From contig JAEYMU010000017.1 in the NCBI GenBank assembly GCA_023407175.1, forward strand, positions 1 through 64,000: 64,000 nucleotides of DNA. The letters are read 5' to 3'. The notes below the pieces were generated by a model, which had not been told where the DNA came from, did not search any database, and was given only the letters and a program-made list of their open reading frames with translations. This DNA comes from Bacillota bacterium (GTDB lineage Bacteria > Bacillota_A > Clostridia > Lachnospirales > Lachnospiraceae). How positions within the stretch are numbered: position 1 is the first letter of the stretch; the number at the start of each line of letters is the position of its first letter. This document shows, piece by piece, positions 7,364 through 16,195 of the stretch. The translations under genes were made by a program, and so were the position numbers.

Positions 7364-9115
7364 CTATACGCTCCAGCCCAGGCTTTCCTGCTGGATGGTG
7401 TAGAGCCGGTGATACAGACCCTTAGCTGCCATAAGCTCCGCATGGGTACCCTGCTGCACCAGCTTTCCCTGATCGATAACAATGATCTTGTCGGCACCGG
7501 CGACAGTTCTTAGACGGTGGGCGATCACAATTACAGTTTTGCCATCAATCAGCCTTGATATAGCTTGCTGAATCAGAACCTCATTTTCGGGGTCCAGGGA
7601 AGCAGTTGCCTCGTCCAGTAAGACAATGGGGGCATTCTTGAGCAAGGCCCTGGCAATGGACAGACGCTGGCGCTCACCGCCTGAGAGGGTTCCTCCGTTC
7701 TCTCCGAGAATAGTATCATAGCCCTCGGGAAGACGCTTTACAAATTCGTCGCAGCAGGCAGCCTTGGCAGCAGCCATAATTTCCTCTCTGGAGGCATCCG
7801 GTCTGCCTATTTTAATATTGTTATAGATGCTGTCATTAAAGAGCACTACATCCTGGAATACAAAGGACATATAGCTCATCAGATGCTCCGGGTCGAGGTT
7901 CCTGATATTGATACCCCCGATGAGGATTTCACCCTGGTCCACATCCCAGAAGCGCGCAATCAGCCTGGAAACAGTGCTTTTACCGCTGCCGGAGGGACCG
8001 ACCAGTGCGGTGATGCCGTTAGCAGGAATGGAGACAGAGAAATTGCGAATTACGGCTTCTTTAGAAAGGGATGTACCCGAATAGGAGAAGGAGACATTCT
8101 TAAACTCAATGTCATAGGAAATAAGCTGCCTGTCGGTATCCCCCTCCATAACGGATGAGGAGAAAAGGGTGCGCATACGGCTGCTGGAAATCTGGAGGTA
8201 CAAAAGCTCGGGAAGCAGGGTAAGCTCGGTGAGGACGGGACCGTATATCTTAACTACGATCAGAAGGAACATCAGCAGAGTAACCAGTTCAATCCGGCCT
8301 CCGGTCAGAAGATAGGTTCCGACAAAAACCGTAAGGCCGATACCGGCCTGAAGAACCACCTGGGCTCCGGTAATGAAGATACCGTAGGTAAATTCCATTT
8401 TCATAGAAAGACGTCTCATTGTAATTAGGGCATTCTTTAATACACCGAATTTCTCACCATCCAGACCGCAGGACTTAATTACCTTAATTCCCTCCAAATA
8501 CTCCTGAACCTGGTCCGAGGCAGCAAGCTTTGAATTGACATGCTTTTCTCCATAGCTTCTCTGGACTCTGCGGCTTAAAGTAATGATAAGAAAAGCGACA
8601 GGTACGGTGCAGAAAACAGTCAGTGATAAGCGCCAGTCAAAGAGGGATAACAACAGGCAGATGATAACAATGGAGATAGCGTTGGCGCAAAGCTGGGGAA
8701 TGATGTGGCTTAATACATGTTCACTGGTGGCGCAGTCTCCCATGATGTTTGTGGTAAGCTCCGACAAATTCTTATTATTAAAGAAGCTCATGGGCAGCTT
8801 TCGGATATGCTCTGCGACACGGGTTCGGATGGCCTCGGATTCCATATAGGAGGCAACATAGGTTTTCTTATAATCGTTGACGGAGGAAAGAAAGACCAGA
8901 ATAGCTCCCAGAATGCCAAAGCCCAGATAAATCCACATTCTGGCCCAGGAAATTTCCTGACCCATCAAAGGCCTTAAAAGCTCTGTAAAAATCTGAAGTG
9001 TGACACAGAAGGGAAGCATCAGGGACAGGTTTGTCAGGGTGCAGGCTCCGATTGCTTTTTTTAGATCAGAATAACCCTGGTCGGTCAACATTAGCTTATC
9101 TTTCATATGAAACAT
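7364..9115 (-). CDS. ABC transporter, fused permease/ATPase, second half of a heterodimer
   Basis: 583-aa half-transporter of the exporter fold: six membrane segments (about 20-310), then an ATPase with Walker A GPSGSGKST, signature LSGGERQR, Walker B IVLLDEATASLDPE and H-loop IVIAHRLRT. It forms a pair with the upstream gene; the start ATG 9115 overlaps the end of that gene by 20 bases and has AAGGAG about 8 bases upstream. The two proteins resemble the IrtA/IrtB and YbtP/YbtQ subgroup, exporter-shaped proteins that import iron-siderophore complexes. That is a family-level resemblance; a drug or peptide exporter cannot be excluded. No siderophore genes are adjacent. Confidence 0.85.
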   Translation of the reverse strand: MFHMKDKLMLTDQGYSDLKKAIGACTLTNLSLMLPFCVTLQIFTELLRPLMGQEISWARMWIYLGFGILGAILVFLSSVNDYKKTYVASYMESEAIRTRVAEHIRKLPMSFFNNKNLSELTTNIMGDCATSEHVLSHIIPQLCANAISIVIICLLLSLFDWRLSLTVFCTVPVAFLIITLSRRVQRSYGEKHVNSKLAASDQVQEYLEGIKVIKSCGLDGEKFGVLKNALITMRRLSMKMEFTYGIFITGAQVVLQAGIGLTVFVGTYLLTGGRIELVTLLMFLLIVVKIYGPVLTELTLLPELLYLQISSSRMRTLFSSSVMEGDTDRQLISYDIEFKNVSFSYSGTSLSKEAVIRNFSVSIPANGITALVGPSGSGKSTVSRLIARFWDVDQGEILIGGINIRNLDPEHLMSYMSFVFQDVVLFNDSIYNNIKIGRPDASREEIMAAAKAACCDEFVKRLPEGYDTILGENGGTLSGGERQRLSIARALLKNAPIVLLDEATASLDPENEVLIQQAISRLIDGKTVIVIAHRLRTVAGADKIIVIDQGKLVQQGTHAELMAAKGLYHRLYTIQQESLGWSV

Positions 9116-10943
9116 TGGCGGTACTCCTTTCCTTGCTCATTTTCCAGTTGAGGGAGCTTGTGAACATATCCCACATCTCTTTATATTTTCCTTCCTGTGT
9201 TAACAGCTTCTCATGGGTTCCCTGCTCAATCAGGCAGCCCTTATCCATGACGAGGATGTTAGCGGCACCTCTGACCGTGGAGAGGCGATGGGCAATGATG
9301 ACCACCGTTTTATCCTTCATCAGCTTTTCGAAGGCCTTCTGGATCAAATGCTCATTTTCCGGATCGGCAAAGGCTGTGGCTTCGTCGAGAACGACGATGG
9401 GAGAAGCCTTTACTATAGCCCTTGCAAGAGCTATTCGCTGGCATTCTCCGCCGGAGAGATGGACACCGCCGGTTCCGATGACGGTATCATAGCCCTTTGG
9501 CAGCTTTTTGATAAATTCATGGCACTGGGCAGCCTTTGCGGCATCGATAACCTCCTCCCTTGTTGCTGACTGGCGGCCTATTCTTATGTTTTCGAATACG
9601 CTCTGCTTGAACAGGAAGACATCCTGGAATACAAAGCTCACCTTTTCCATCAGATAGGACAGCTTCATCTCGCGGATATCCACGCCGCCGATCAAAATCT
9701 GGCCCTCGGTCACATCATAGAATCGGGGAATCAGATGTGCAATGGTGCTCTTTCCACCGCCAGAGGGGCCTACAATGGCAGTTACCTCACCCTGTCTGGC
9801 AAGGAAGGAAACCTGATTTAAGGCGGGCTCACTCTGTTCTCCATTATAGGAAAAGGTAACATTTCGGAATTCAATCTGGTGGGAGGAGGTGGTTTTCGGA
9901 TGGGCCGTCTCGGGAAGGGGGGCTAGAGTAAGGACCTCGTCCATTCGTTCTACTCCGCTGGATATTTGCATCATACCGCTGGTCACATACATGATTTTAA
10001 GCAATATTGTTGTGATGGAGGGGACAAAGATCAGATAAAAGATGAAAACACCTGCATAGCCCTCATAGTCCTTGGTGTTAAGCCCTATCAGGATACCAAC
10101 CGGTATCAGGAACAGATAGATATTGTTGACAATGGTGGTAAAGGCGGACATATAGTATTTCCAGCCCAGAGTATAGTCTACGACAAAACGGGTGTATGCC
10201 TTGATCGTCTCATGCAGCCGCCGGAAGGAGTACACTGTCTGCCGAAAGGCCTTGACCACGGATATTCCCCGGATATATTCCACAGAGGCATTATTCATCT
10301 CCTCCAGGGAGGTCTGATATTTACGGGCCATATTTTGTGCACCCTCATTGCCATAGGCTTTAAACTCCACTCCCAGTGCAAGTACAACCCCCGCCATCGC
10401 AGCCAGACCAAAGCGCCAATCAATGCCAAGAAGAATAACAAGCATTATGACGGGTGCTGCCAGTGAAGCAATAATATCGGGGAACTGATGGGCAATAAAG
10501 CCTTCGATTTTCTCAATATTTTCATCCATTACCTTACGGAGCTTTCCGCTGCCGTAGCCCAGGTGAAAACCAAGGGGAAGCCTTGCAATATGGGAGGCAA
10601 AATTGAGCTTTAGCTGGTACAGGGTACCGAAGGCAGCCAGATGGGAACACATAAGCGCGCAAAAATACAGCAGAATATTAAGAACTACTCCGCCGAAGGC
10701 AATCCAGCCATAGTGTACTACGTTTGCGGAATCAAGCATCGAAAAATCAGGGTATACCTTCATGATTTCCCGGATTATGTAATAGATAGCCAGATAAGGT
10801 ATAAAGGAGGCCGCACAGGACAGCGAGGCCAGAATACCCGAAGCTATGACAAGGTGTTTTTTACCGGAGGCAAGCTCCAAAAGTCTTGCAACTCCGCTTT
10901 TTGGCTTTTGGGTTTTAACCTGATTGTTTTTCATAAATTCCAT
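9096..10943 (-). CDS. ABC transporter, fused permease/ATPase, first half of a heterodimer (IrtA/YbtP-like)
   Basis: 615 aa. Membrane domain about 30-330; ATPase with Walker A GPSGGGKST, Walker B IVVLDEATAFADPE and H-loop IIAHRLST. The signature reads LSGGECQR, with Cys in place of the common Q/R, a mild deviation. Asp after Walker B is kept, so both sites may hydrolyse ATP. It is first in a two-gene minus-strand operon. Two starts are possible: ATG 10943 or the in-frame ATG at 10934, which sits better from the GAGG. A candidate promoter and operator lie about 90-140 bases upstream. Confidence 0.85.
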   Translation of the reverse strand: MEFMKNNQVKTQKPKSGVARLLELASGKKHLVIASGILASLSCAASFIPYLAIYYIIREIMKVYPDFSMLDSANVVHYGWIAFGGVVLNILLYFCALMCSHLAAFGTLYQLKLNFASHIARLPLGFHLGYGSGKLRKVMDENIEKIEGFIAHQFPDIIASLAAPVIMLVILLGIDWRFGLAAMAGVVLALGVEFKAYGNEGAQNMARKYQTSLEEMNNASVEYIRGISVVKAFRQTVYSFRRLHETIKAYTRFVVDYTLGWKYYMSAFTTIVNNIYLFLIPVGILIGLNTKDYEGYAGVFIFYLIFVPSITTILLKIMYVTSGMMQISSGVERMDEVLTLAPLPETAHPKTTSSHQIEFRNVTFSYNGEQSEPALNQVSFLARQGEVTAIVGPSGGGKSTIAHLIPRFYDVTEGQILIGGVDIREMKLSYLMEKVSFVFQDVFLFKQSVFENIRIGRQSATREEVIDAAKAAQCHEFIKKLPKGYDTVIGTGGVHLSGGECQRIALARAIVKASPIVVLDEATAFADPENEHLIQKAFEKLMKDKTVVIIAHRLSTVRGAANILVMDKGCLIEQGTHEKLLTQEGKYKEMWDMFTSSLNWKMSKERSTANVSYER

Positions 10944-11286
10944 ACCTCATTTTCTGATTAATTGTATAAATAAGAAAAAATATAATACTGCGCCACCTCC
11001 TTGCATATAACAGAAACAGTCACTGGTTAGACATGACTAACCTGCTGCTTTCACACTACTACGGGAAGGAATAAATGTCAATTTGCCACTTGATGAATTT
11101 TTATCAGTAAAAAGGGATTAATCCATTTCTTTTGTATTTCCCATAGATAAATTTTCTTAATTCCCATTCGTAAATCATCGCTTTACAGAATATAGTGTAA
11201 TAAAGTTTCTGGGCAGTGTGCGGAATGGACAAAAACGGTGAATGGACGCTGTATCAGGTGCAAATGGGGCTATGTGAGGATTTTGT
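10944..11286. other. Divergent intergenic region
   Basis: Holds the candidate operator above. The minus strand also has a perfect ribosome-site-like AAGGAGGTGG (complement of 10992-11001) with no usable start codon at the right distance. Toward the LysM gene I see only a GAGG ribosome site at 11276-11279 and no convincing promoter. Confidence 0.5.
11025..11081 (-). promoter_or_regulatory. Candidate promoter and GGTTAG-N6-CTAACC operator of the ABC operon
   Basis: On the minus strand TTGACA (11081-11076) is followed after 17 bases by TAGTGT (11058-11053), a weak -10. Just downstream lies a perfect inverted repeat GGTTAG (11025-11030) and CTAACC (11037-11042). The half-sites equal those of DtxR/IdeR iron boxes, but the spacer is 6 instead of about 1, so the regulator is uncertain. 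Confidence 0.4.
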
Positions 11287-12591
11287 ATGGAAATTTATGT
11301 TGTGAAGCCGGGAGACACTATCTATTCTATTGCTGGAAAATATGGAATAACTGTGATGAGATTAATTCGGGATAATGGATTTGAATATCCGCTTAATCTG
11401 GTGGTCGGGCAGGCTATAATTATAACCTTTCCGCAGCAGCTGTATACGGTACAGAAAGGGGATACCCTGGCGGGTATTGCAGCTTCTTATGGGGTAACCA
11501 CCCTGCAGCTATTAAGGAATAATTCCTATCTGTCTGAACGGAAATACATCTATCCGGGTGAAGAGCTTGTGATTAGCTACAAAACAACCGGCAGCACCAT
11601 AGTAAATGGTTATGCTTATCCCTATATTGCAAAGGACATATTAATAAGAACACTTCCCTATCTGACCTATCTTTCAGTATTCAATTACAGGGTACTTGAA
11701 AAAGGCGATATCATTACCTACCGCGAGGATGAAGACATCGTGCAATTGGCAATTAGCTATGGAGCAGTTCCGCTGCTTATGATATCCTCCATATCGCTTC
11801 AGGGAGAATTTGATGTGGAAACAGTCAATGAAATATTAAGTAATGCAGATAAACAGGACTTTTTTGTCAATCAGCTGATTGACCGGCTGAAAATCACCAA
11901 GTATAAGGGAATCAATATATCGATTAACAATTTAACTCCCGAAAATCAGGAGTCTTATATTAGTGTTCTGGAAAAGATATCTGAAAGAATAAGAAGTGAA
12001 GGGTATCAGATTTTTGCGACTATTAATCCGAATCTGAATAATACGGATCAAGCAAAAACCAATGAAGAAATTGATTATGGACGTATCAGCCAATTGGTAG
12101 AGGGAATTACTTTTTCACAGCTTTTGTGGGGAAATAATAAAAACCCCCCTTCGCCGGTCAGCTCCATAGATGAAATGAATAGTTTTATTAAGCCCGTCAT
12201 AGAGCAGATGCCTCCGGATAAAATTATTATGGGAATGCCTCTGATTGGCTTTGACTGGGAGCTGCCCTATATTCCAGATAAGTCGGTTGCCCATGCTCTG
12301 ACCTTAAATTCGGCAATTACTCTGGCCGGCGACGTAGGAACAGTGATACAGTTTGATGAAATTTCCCAGACCCCCTTTTATTTGTACAACAGCATTGAAA
12401 TTGGAGCGGAGATAGACCATATTGTCTGGTTTGTCGATGTTAGGAGTATTAATGCCTTGCATCGTTTGATTGCTCAGTATCATCTGTCCGGCTTTGGATT
12501 TTGGAATATTAATATCTTCTATCAGCAAATATGGTCTTATATTATTTCACAATATGAAATAGTTAAATTGCTCCCGGAGCTAATCAGCTAG
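11287..12591 (+). CDS. Two-LysM protein with GH18-like (SleL/YaaH-type) domain lacking the catalytic motif
   Basis: 434 aa. Two LysM repeats: residues 2-48 (YVVKPGDTIYSIAGKYGI) and 52-97 (YTVQKGDTLAGIAASYGV). The rest (about 105-425) follows the layout of the GH18 spore-cortex hydrolases SleL/YaaH, with VNGYAYP, AISYGAVPLLMIS, MGMPLIGFDWELPY and SGFGFWNINIF. In GH18 enzymes the fourth strand carries D-x-x-D-x-D-x-E; the matching stretch here, YKGINISINNLTPEN (206-220), has none of these acids. I infer a non-catalytic glycan-binding protein, perhaps a spore-envelope component. There is no signal peptide, as in SleL. GAGG lies 8 bases before ATG 11287. Confidence 0.8.
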   Translation: MEIYVVKPGDTIYSIAGKYGITVMRLIRDNGFEYPLNLVVGQAIIITFPQQLYTVQKGDTLAGIAASYGVTTLQLLRNNSYLSERKYIYPGEELVISYKTTGSTIVNGYAYPYIAKDILIRTLPYLTYLSVFNYRVLEKGDIITYREDEDIVQLAISYGAVPLLMISSISLQGEFDVETVNEILSNADKQDFFVNQLIDRLKITKYKGINISINNLTPENQESYISVLEKISERIRSEGYQIFATINPNLNNTDQAKTNEEIDYGRISQLVEGITFSQLLWGNNKNPPSPVSSIDEMNSFIKPVIEQMPPDKIIMGMPLIGFDWELPYIPDKSVAHALTLNSAITLAGDVGTVIQFDEISQTPFYLYNSIEIGAEIDHIVWFVDVRSINALHRLIAQYHLSGFGFWNINIFYQQIWSYIISQYEIVKLLPELIS

Positions 12592-12630
12592 AATAGAAAG
12601 AATATAACGGTAAATACAGCAGGAAGGGAA

Positions 12631-12659
12631 AGAGGGCTGAAAACAGTCCTCTTTTTTGT
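12631..12659 (+). terminator. Rho-independent terminator
   Basis: AGAGGGCTG (12631-12639), AAAA loop, CAGTCCTCT (12644-12652), then a run of T. Separates the LysM gene from pst. Confidence 0.85.
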
Positions 12660-12664
12660 TCGAT

Positions 12665-12743
12665 ATTTTACATAATCTTCACCTGAATATTGGAATATTT
12701 TACATGACTCTGGTATTAGATTTTACATTCGGGAAGCTATAAT
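12665..12743 (+). promoter_or_regulatory. Pho-box-like repeats and -10 of the pst operon
   Basis: Three exact copies of ATTTTACAT at 12665-12673, 12697-12705 and 12720-12728, spaced 32 and 23 bases (near 3 and 2 helical turns). A consensus TATAAT sits at 12738-12743 with no good -35, as expected for an activator-dependent promoter. Gram-positive PhoP binds TT-A-ACA-type direct repeats, so phosphate-starvation control by PhoP is inferred. Confidence 0.65.
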
Positions 12744-12880
12744 AAATACGTAAAGGTGCAAATAATCGTGTGAAGGTTTTGTGAAGCGCAGAAAATGCAA
12801 AAGGACACAGACCGCACAGGAATGAAAGCATACGCACAACGCAGGAATGTTAAATAAAATAACAGGATAGGAGAGGTATT

Positions 12881-14260
12881 ATGAAAAAGTTTTTAGCTTT
12901 AGTATTATTAGTAGCATTTGTATTTTCCAGCTTATCTCATGTCCCTACGACAGCAGATGCAGCAAATGTCTCAGGAACGGTGGTGCTTTCCGGATCGACT
13001 TCCGTTAATCCTTTAATTCAGGCACTTGCAGAGGCTTTTATGAAAAAATATCCTGATGTCAAGGTCGTTGAACAGAATGTTACCGGTTCCGGCGCAGGTA
13101 TTACGGATGCCAAAAACCTTAACAGTGGTGTAGACTTTGGTATGTCCAGCAGAGATTTAACCAGTGCAGAGGCAGAGGTGCTGAATAAGACTCAGATTTG
13201 TCTTGATGGATTGGCAATTGTTGTTAACAAGAATAACCCGATTGACGAGCTTACCCCGGAACAGCTTTATAAGATTTACACCAGAGATTCTTCCGTGCTT
13301 AACTGGAATCAGATCAGCGGTTCCTATACGAACAGCGTTAAGATTGCTCCCTTCGGCCGTGAAGCCGGTTCCGGCACCAGAAGCTGCTTTGAGGATTTCT
13401 TTAAAGTAGACTACGGCACAGCACTTCCCAGCAGTTATGATGTTAAGCTTGACGGTTCACTTGCGAGCACAGGTGTAATGCAGACCTCTGTTCAGAATAA
13501 CACCGGTGCCATTGGCTATATGTCCCTTGGTGATATGGATGAGACCAAGGTAAAGGCTCTCAAGGTTGATGGTGTTGAGCCCTCCAAATATACGGTGGCA
13601 GATGGTACCTACCCGATCAAAAGACCCTTCCTGCTTGTTTATAATAAGAAAAAGAATATCAGTGCAGCGGCACAGGCCTTCTATAGCTTTATAGGAAGTG
13701 CCGATGGCCAGGCAATTATCGATAAGATGGGATTTGTTAAGAATAATCTGGTTAAAGTAAAGGTAACCGCCATCGCAATCAGAAACTCTTCCGTGAAATT
13801 AACACCCGGTTCTACCTATTCACTGATCCCGGTTGTTGTTCCTGATGATGCAACAGATTCATCCTTAACCTTTACCTCCTCCAACACCAGTGTTGCCACA
13901 GTTTCCTCCAGCGGTAAAATTACGGCAGTGAGCACAGGAACCGCAACTATAACAGTAAAGACAAATGATGGTACCAATATAAGCAAAACCTGCAAGGTAA
14001 CAGTTGCAGACCCGGTAAGCAGTGTGAAATTAAACAAAACCAGTGCAAATCTTGCAGTTGGCAAGACGCTTACCTTAAAGGCAACCATTGCACCTGCTAC
14101 AGCCGGTAATAAGAGTGTATCCTGGACCTCCTCCGACAATTCGATTGCAACAGTAACTACAAAGGGTGTTGTTACTGGAGTAAAAGCGGGAACCGTAACA
14201 ATTACTGTTACCACCGTTGACGGCAAAAAAACAGCAACCTGCAAGATTACTGTAAAGTAA
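12881..14260 (+). CDS. pstS: Phosphate ABC transporter substrate-binding protein with two C-terminal Ig-like (Big_2) domains
   Basis: 459 aa. Residues 1-28 form a signal peptide ending ADA-AN; there is no lipobox Cys, unlike usual Gram-positive PstS. The phosphate-binding domain (about 30-290) has VVLSGSTSVNPL, FGMSSRDLTSAE and FGREAGSGTRSCFEDF, the serine/threonine/arginine ligands of PstS. Two Big_2 Ig-like repeats follow: about 295-376 (SNTSVATVSSSGKITAVSTG) and 378-459 (SDNSIATVTTKGVVTGVKAG). These are common in cell-surface proteins and may hold the protein in the wall instead of a lipid anchor. First gene of pstSCAB; strong ribosome site GGAGAGG before ATG 12881. Confidence 0.95.
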   Translation: MKKFLALVLLVAFVFSSLSHVPTTADAANVSGTVVLSGSTSVNPLIQALAEAFMKKYPDVKVVEQNVTGSGAGITDAKNLNSGVDFGMSSRDLTSAEAEVLNKTQICLDGLAIVVNKNNPIDELTPEQLYKIYTRDSSVLNWNQISGSYTNSVKIAPFGREAGSGTRSCFEDFFKVDYGTALPSSYDVKLDGSLASTGVMQTSVQNNTGAIGYMSLGDMDETKVKALKVDGVEPSKYTVADGTYPIKRPFLLVYNKKKNISAAAQAFYSFIGSADGQAIIDKMGFVKNNLVKVKVTAIAIRNSSVKLTPGSTYSLIPVVVPDDATDSSLTFTSSNTSVATVSSSGKITAVSTGTATITVKTNDGTNISKTCKVTVADPVSSVKLNKTSANLAVGKTLTLKATIAPATAGNKSVSWTSSDNSIATVTTKGVVTGVKAGTVTITVTTVDGKKTATCKITVK

Positions 14261-14298
14261 AGCACGAATAAGAGATGATATAAAATATGCTGACTATT

Positions 14299-14320
14299 GG
14301 CACTGCTGGGAAGCAGTGCC
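14299..14320 (+). other. Stable hairpin in the pstS-pstC gap
   Basis: GGCACTGCT (14299-14307), loop GGGA, AGCAGTGCC (14312-14320), with no T-run. Such hairpins often protect the 3' end of an abundant first-gene mRNA; here it would favour PstS over the membrane components. Inference from position. Confidence 0.55.
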
Positions 14321-14390
14321 TTAGCCAATTAATCAGATCGGAAGGTGAGAAGTTTGAAGGTAAAGGACACTTTCAAACTATTTATTAAGG

Positions 14391-14426
14391 CCTATTCACT
14401 TTTTGAATAGGTCATCAAAAAGTGAA
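14391..14426 (+). promoter_or_regulatory. Two mutually exclusive hairpins upstream of pstC
   Basis: Stem A: CCTATTC (14391-14397) with GAATAGG (14405-14411). Stem B: TTCACTTTTTGA (14395-14406) with TCAAAAAGTGAA (14415-14426), a perfect 12-bp match. They share bases and cannot form together. Stem B ends against the AAAGG before pstC. A third weaker stem, GTTTGAA/TTCAAAC, lies at 14352-14378. Could tune pstCAB translation or read-through. Confidence 0.5.
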
Positions 14427-14442
14427 AGGCACGGGTATAAAT

Positions 14443-15321
14443 ATGAAAAATCAGAAGGTATACCTACATAATAATATTTTTAAGGCAATTGTTTTTTTCT
14501 TTGCCTTAATAACCTTTTTATCAGTTGTTTTTATCGCTGTTTTTATGGTAGCGAATGGGGGACCCAGTATTGTCAAGGTAGGCTTAAAGGAATTCCTGTT
14601 CGGACCGGTCTGGAATTCTGCAAACCAGCCGCCCCAATATGGAATACTGGCATTTATTCTATCCTCCTTTTACTCCACCTTCTTCACGGTTTTAATTGCG
14701 GTTCCCATCTCCATTCTGGTAGCGCTGGCAATCGGACAGCTGGTGCCAAAGGGGATCGGTTCGGTTTTACGCGGAGTTGTAAGCCTGTTGGCGGGAATTC
14801 CTTCGGTTATCTACGGTTTTCTGGGCCTGGTATTTATTGTTCCGTTTGTACAGAAATTGTTTGACTTATCATCCGGCTTGTCCATGTTCTCGGCTGTAAT
14901 TGTCTTAATTATTATGACCTTACCCACCATCATCAGTGTAAGTGAAACGAGCATCAATGCAGTTGACAAGAGCTATCTGGAAGCAGCCTATGCTTTGGGT
15001 GTACGCAAGGAATATGCTCTGTTCACGATTATAATTCCGGCTGCAAGGTCGGGCATCATGGCGGCCATACTGCTCGGAGTCGGAAGGGCTATCGGTGAAA
15101 CCATGGCGGTTATGATGGTAGCCGGGAATATCCCGCAGATGCCGGCTATGCTAAAGCCGGTCCGGTTCTTAACCACTGCAATTGTTACTGAGATGTCCTA
15201 TGCGACAGAGCAGACCAGAGGGGTACTGATCGGAATTGGTCTGGTGCTCTTTGTATTTGTTTTTATAATCAACTCGATCTTTCACTTCTTTATAAAAAAG
15301 GCGGATAAAATAAATGGATAA
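14443..15321 (+). CDS. pstC: Phosphate ABC transporter permease PstC
   Basis: 292-aa membrane permease. Six hydrophobic segments; the EAA-loop motif that contacts PstB reads SYLEAAYALGVRKEYALFTIIIPAARSG (about residues 179-206), followed by GRAIGETMAVMMVAGN. ATG 14443 is preferred to the in-frame GTG at 14422 because the GTG lies inside stem B of the upstream hairpin; the ribosome site is weak (ACGGG). The stop overlaps the pstA start, indicating translational coupling. Confidence 0.92.
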   Translation: MKNQKVYLHNNIFKAIVFFFALITFLSVVFIAVFMVANGGPSIVKVGLKEFLFGPVWNSANQPPQYGILAFILSSFYSTFFTVLIAVPISILVALAIGQLVPKGIGSVLRGVVSLLAGIPSVIYGFLGLVFIVPFVQKLFDLSSGLSMFSAVIVLIIMTLPTIISVSETSINAVDKSYLEAAYALGVRKEYALFTIIIPAARSGIMAAILLGVGRAIGETMAVMMVAGNIPQMPAMLKPVRFLTTAIVTEMSYATEQTRGVLIGIGLVLFVFVFIINSIFHFFIKKADKING

Positions 15322-16195
15322 AAATAAATACGAAAAACATATAAGACCGGGCATCATAGCGGTACGTGCTCTCATTTATACGGTTACCGCAGTGGTTATC
15401 AGCCTGGTTATCGCAATTATAGTATTTCTTATTATCAAAGGGCTGCCCTATATTAACCTGGAATTTTTAACTACGGCTCCCTCCCGCTTGGATGAGACCT
15501 ATGGAATTGCGCCCATGATAATCAATACCTTATACACCGTATTGCTTACCCTTGTGGTATCAATACCGCTGGGGATAGGGACCGCAATTTATCTGGCGGA
15601 ATATTCAAAGCCGGGTAAGATAATATCCGCTTTCCGGTATGCGATTGAAATTCTTGCGGGAATCCCCTCCATCGTATATGGCTTATTCGGATTGGCATTT
15701 TTCGTAACCGCCCTTGGAATTGGAAGCGGAAGCGGTTCCATATTGGCCGGTGCGCTTACCTGCTCCCTGATCGTTTTGCCAACCATGATAAGGACTACGG
15801 AAGAGGCCCTGCTTCAGGTGAATCCCTCCTACCGTGAAGCAGCATATTCCCTGGGGGCCTCAAAGCTGCACATCATCCGCACAATTCTGCTGCCAAATGC
15901 TCTGCCGGGTATCGTAGTTGCGGTAATTCTAAGCATAGGCCGTGTTGTCAGTGAATCCGCGGCACTTCTTTATACCGCAGGTGTGGATTATACCTTACCG
16001 ACCAATTACGTCAAACATTTTGCTGAGCCAGGAGCCGGACTTACCGTTCAGCTTTACTTATACGCAACCGAGGGAGGGGCTCCTGACTGGGTTCCTTATG
16101 CAATGGCCGCAATCCTGATGATTTTGGTATTTATTATTAACCTTACGGCAAATATCATAGCAGGTCTATTCCAAAAGAAAGTGAGTCATAAATAA
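15314..16195 (+). CDS. pstA: Phosphate ABC transporter permease PstA
   Basis: 293-aa inner-membrane partner of PstC. Six membrane segments; EAA loop [28 protein letters not shown] (about 173-200) and [15 protein letters not shown] typical of PstA. Its ATG overlaps the last 8 bases of pstC, and its stop overlaps the pstB start by one base, so the three are translated together. Confidence 0.93.
   Translation: MDKNKYEKHIRPGIIAVRALIYTVTAVVISLVIAIIVFLIIKGLPYINLEFLTTAPSRLDETYGIAPMIINTLYTVLLTLVVSIPLGIGTAIYLAEYSKPGKIISAFRYAIEILAGIPSIVYGLFGLAFFVTALGIGSGSGSILAGALTCSLIVLPTMIRTTEEALLQVNPSYREAAYSLGASKLHIIRTILLPNALPGIVVAVILSIGRVVSESAALLYTAGVDYTLPTNYVKHFAEPGAGLTVQLYLYATEGGAPDWVPYAMAAILMILVFIINLTANIIAGLFQKKVSHK

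Noticed and set aside
10992..11001. Perfect ribosome-site-like AAGGAGGTGG on the minus strand before the ABC operon
   Set aside because: No start codon at the right distance and the following frame stops at once.
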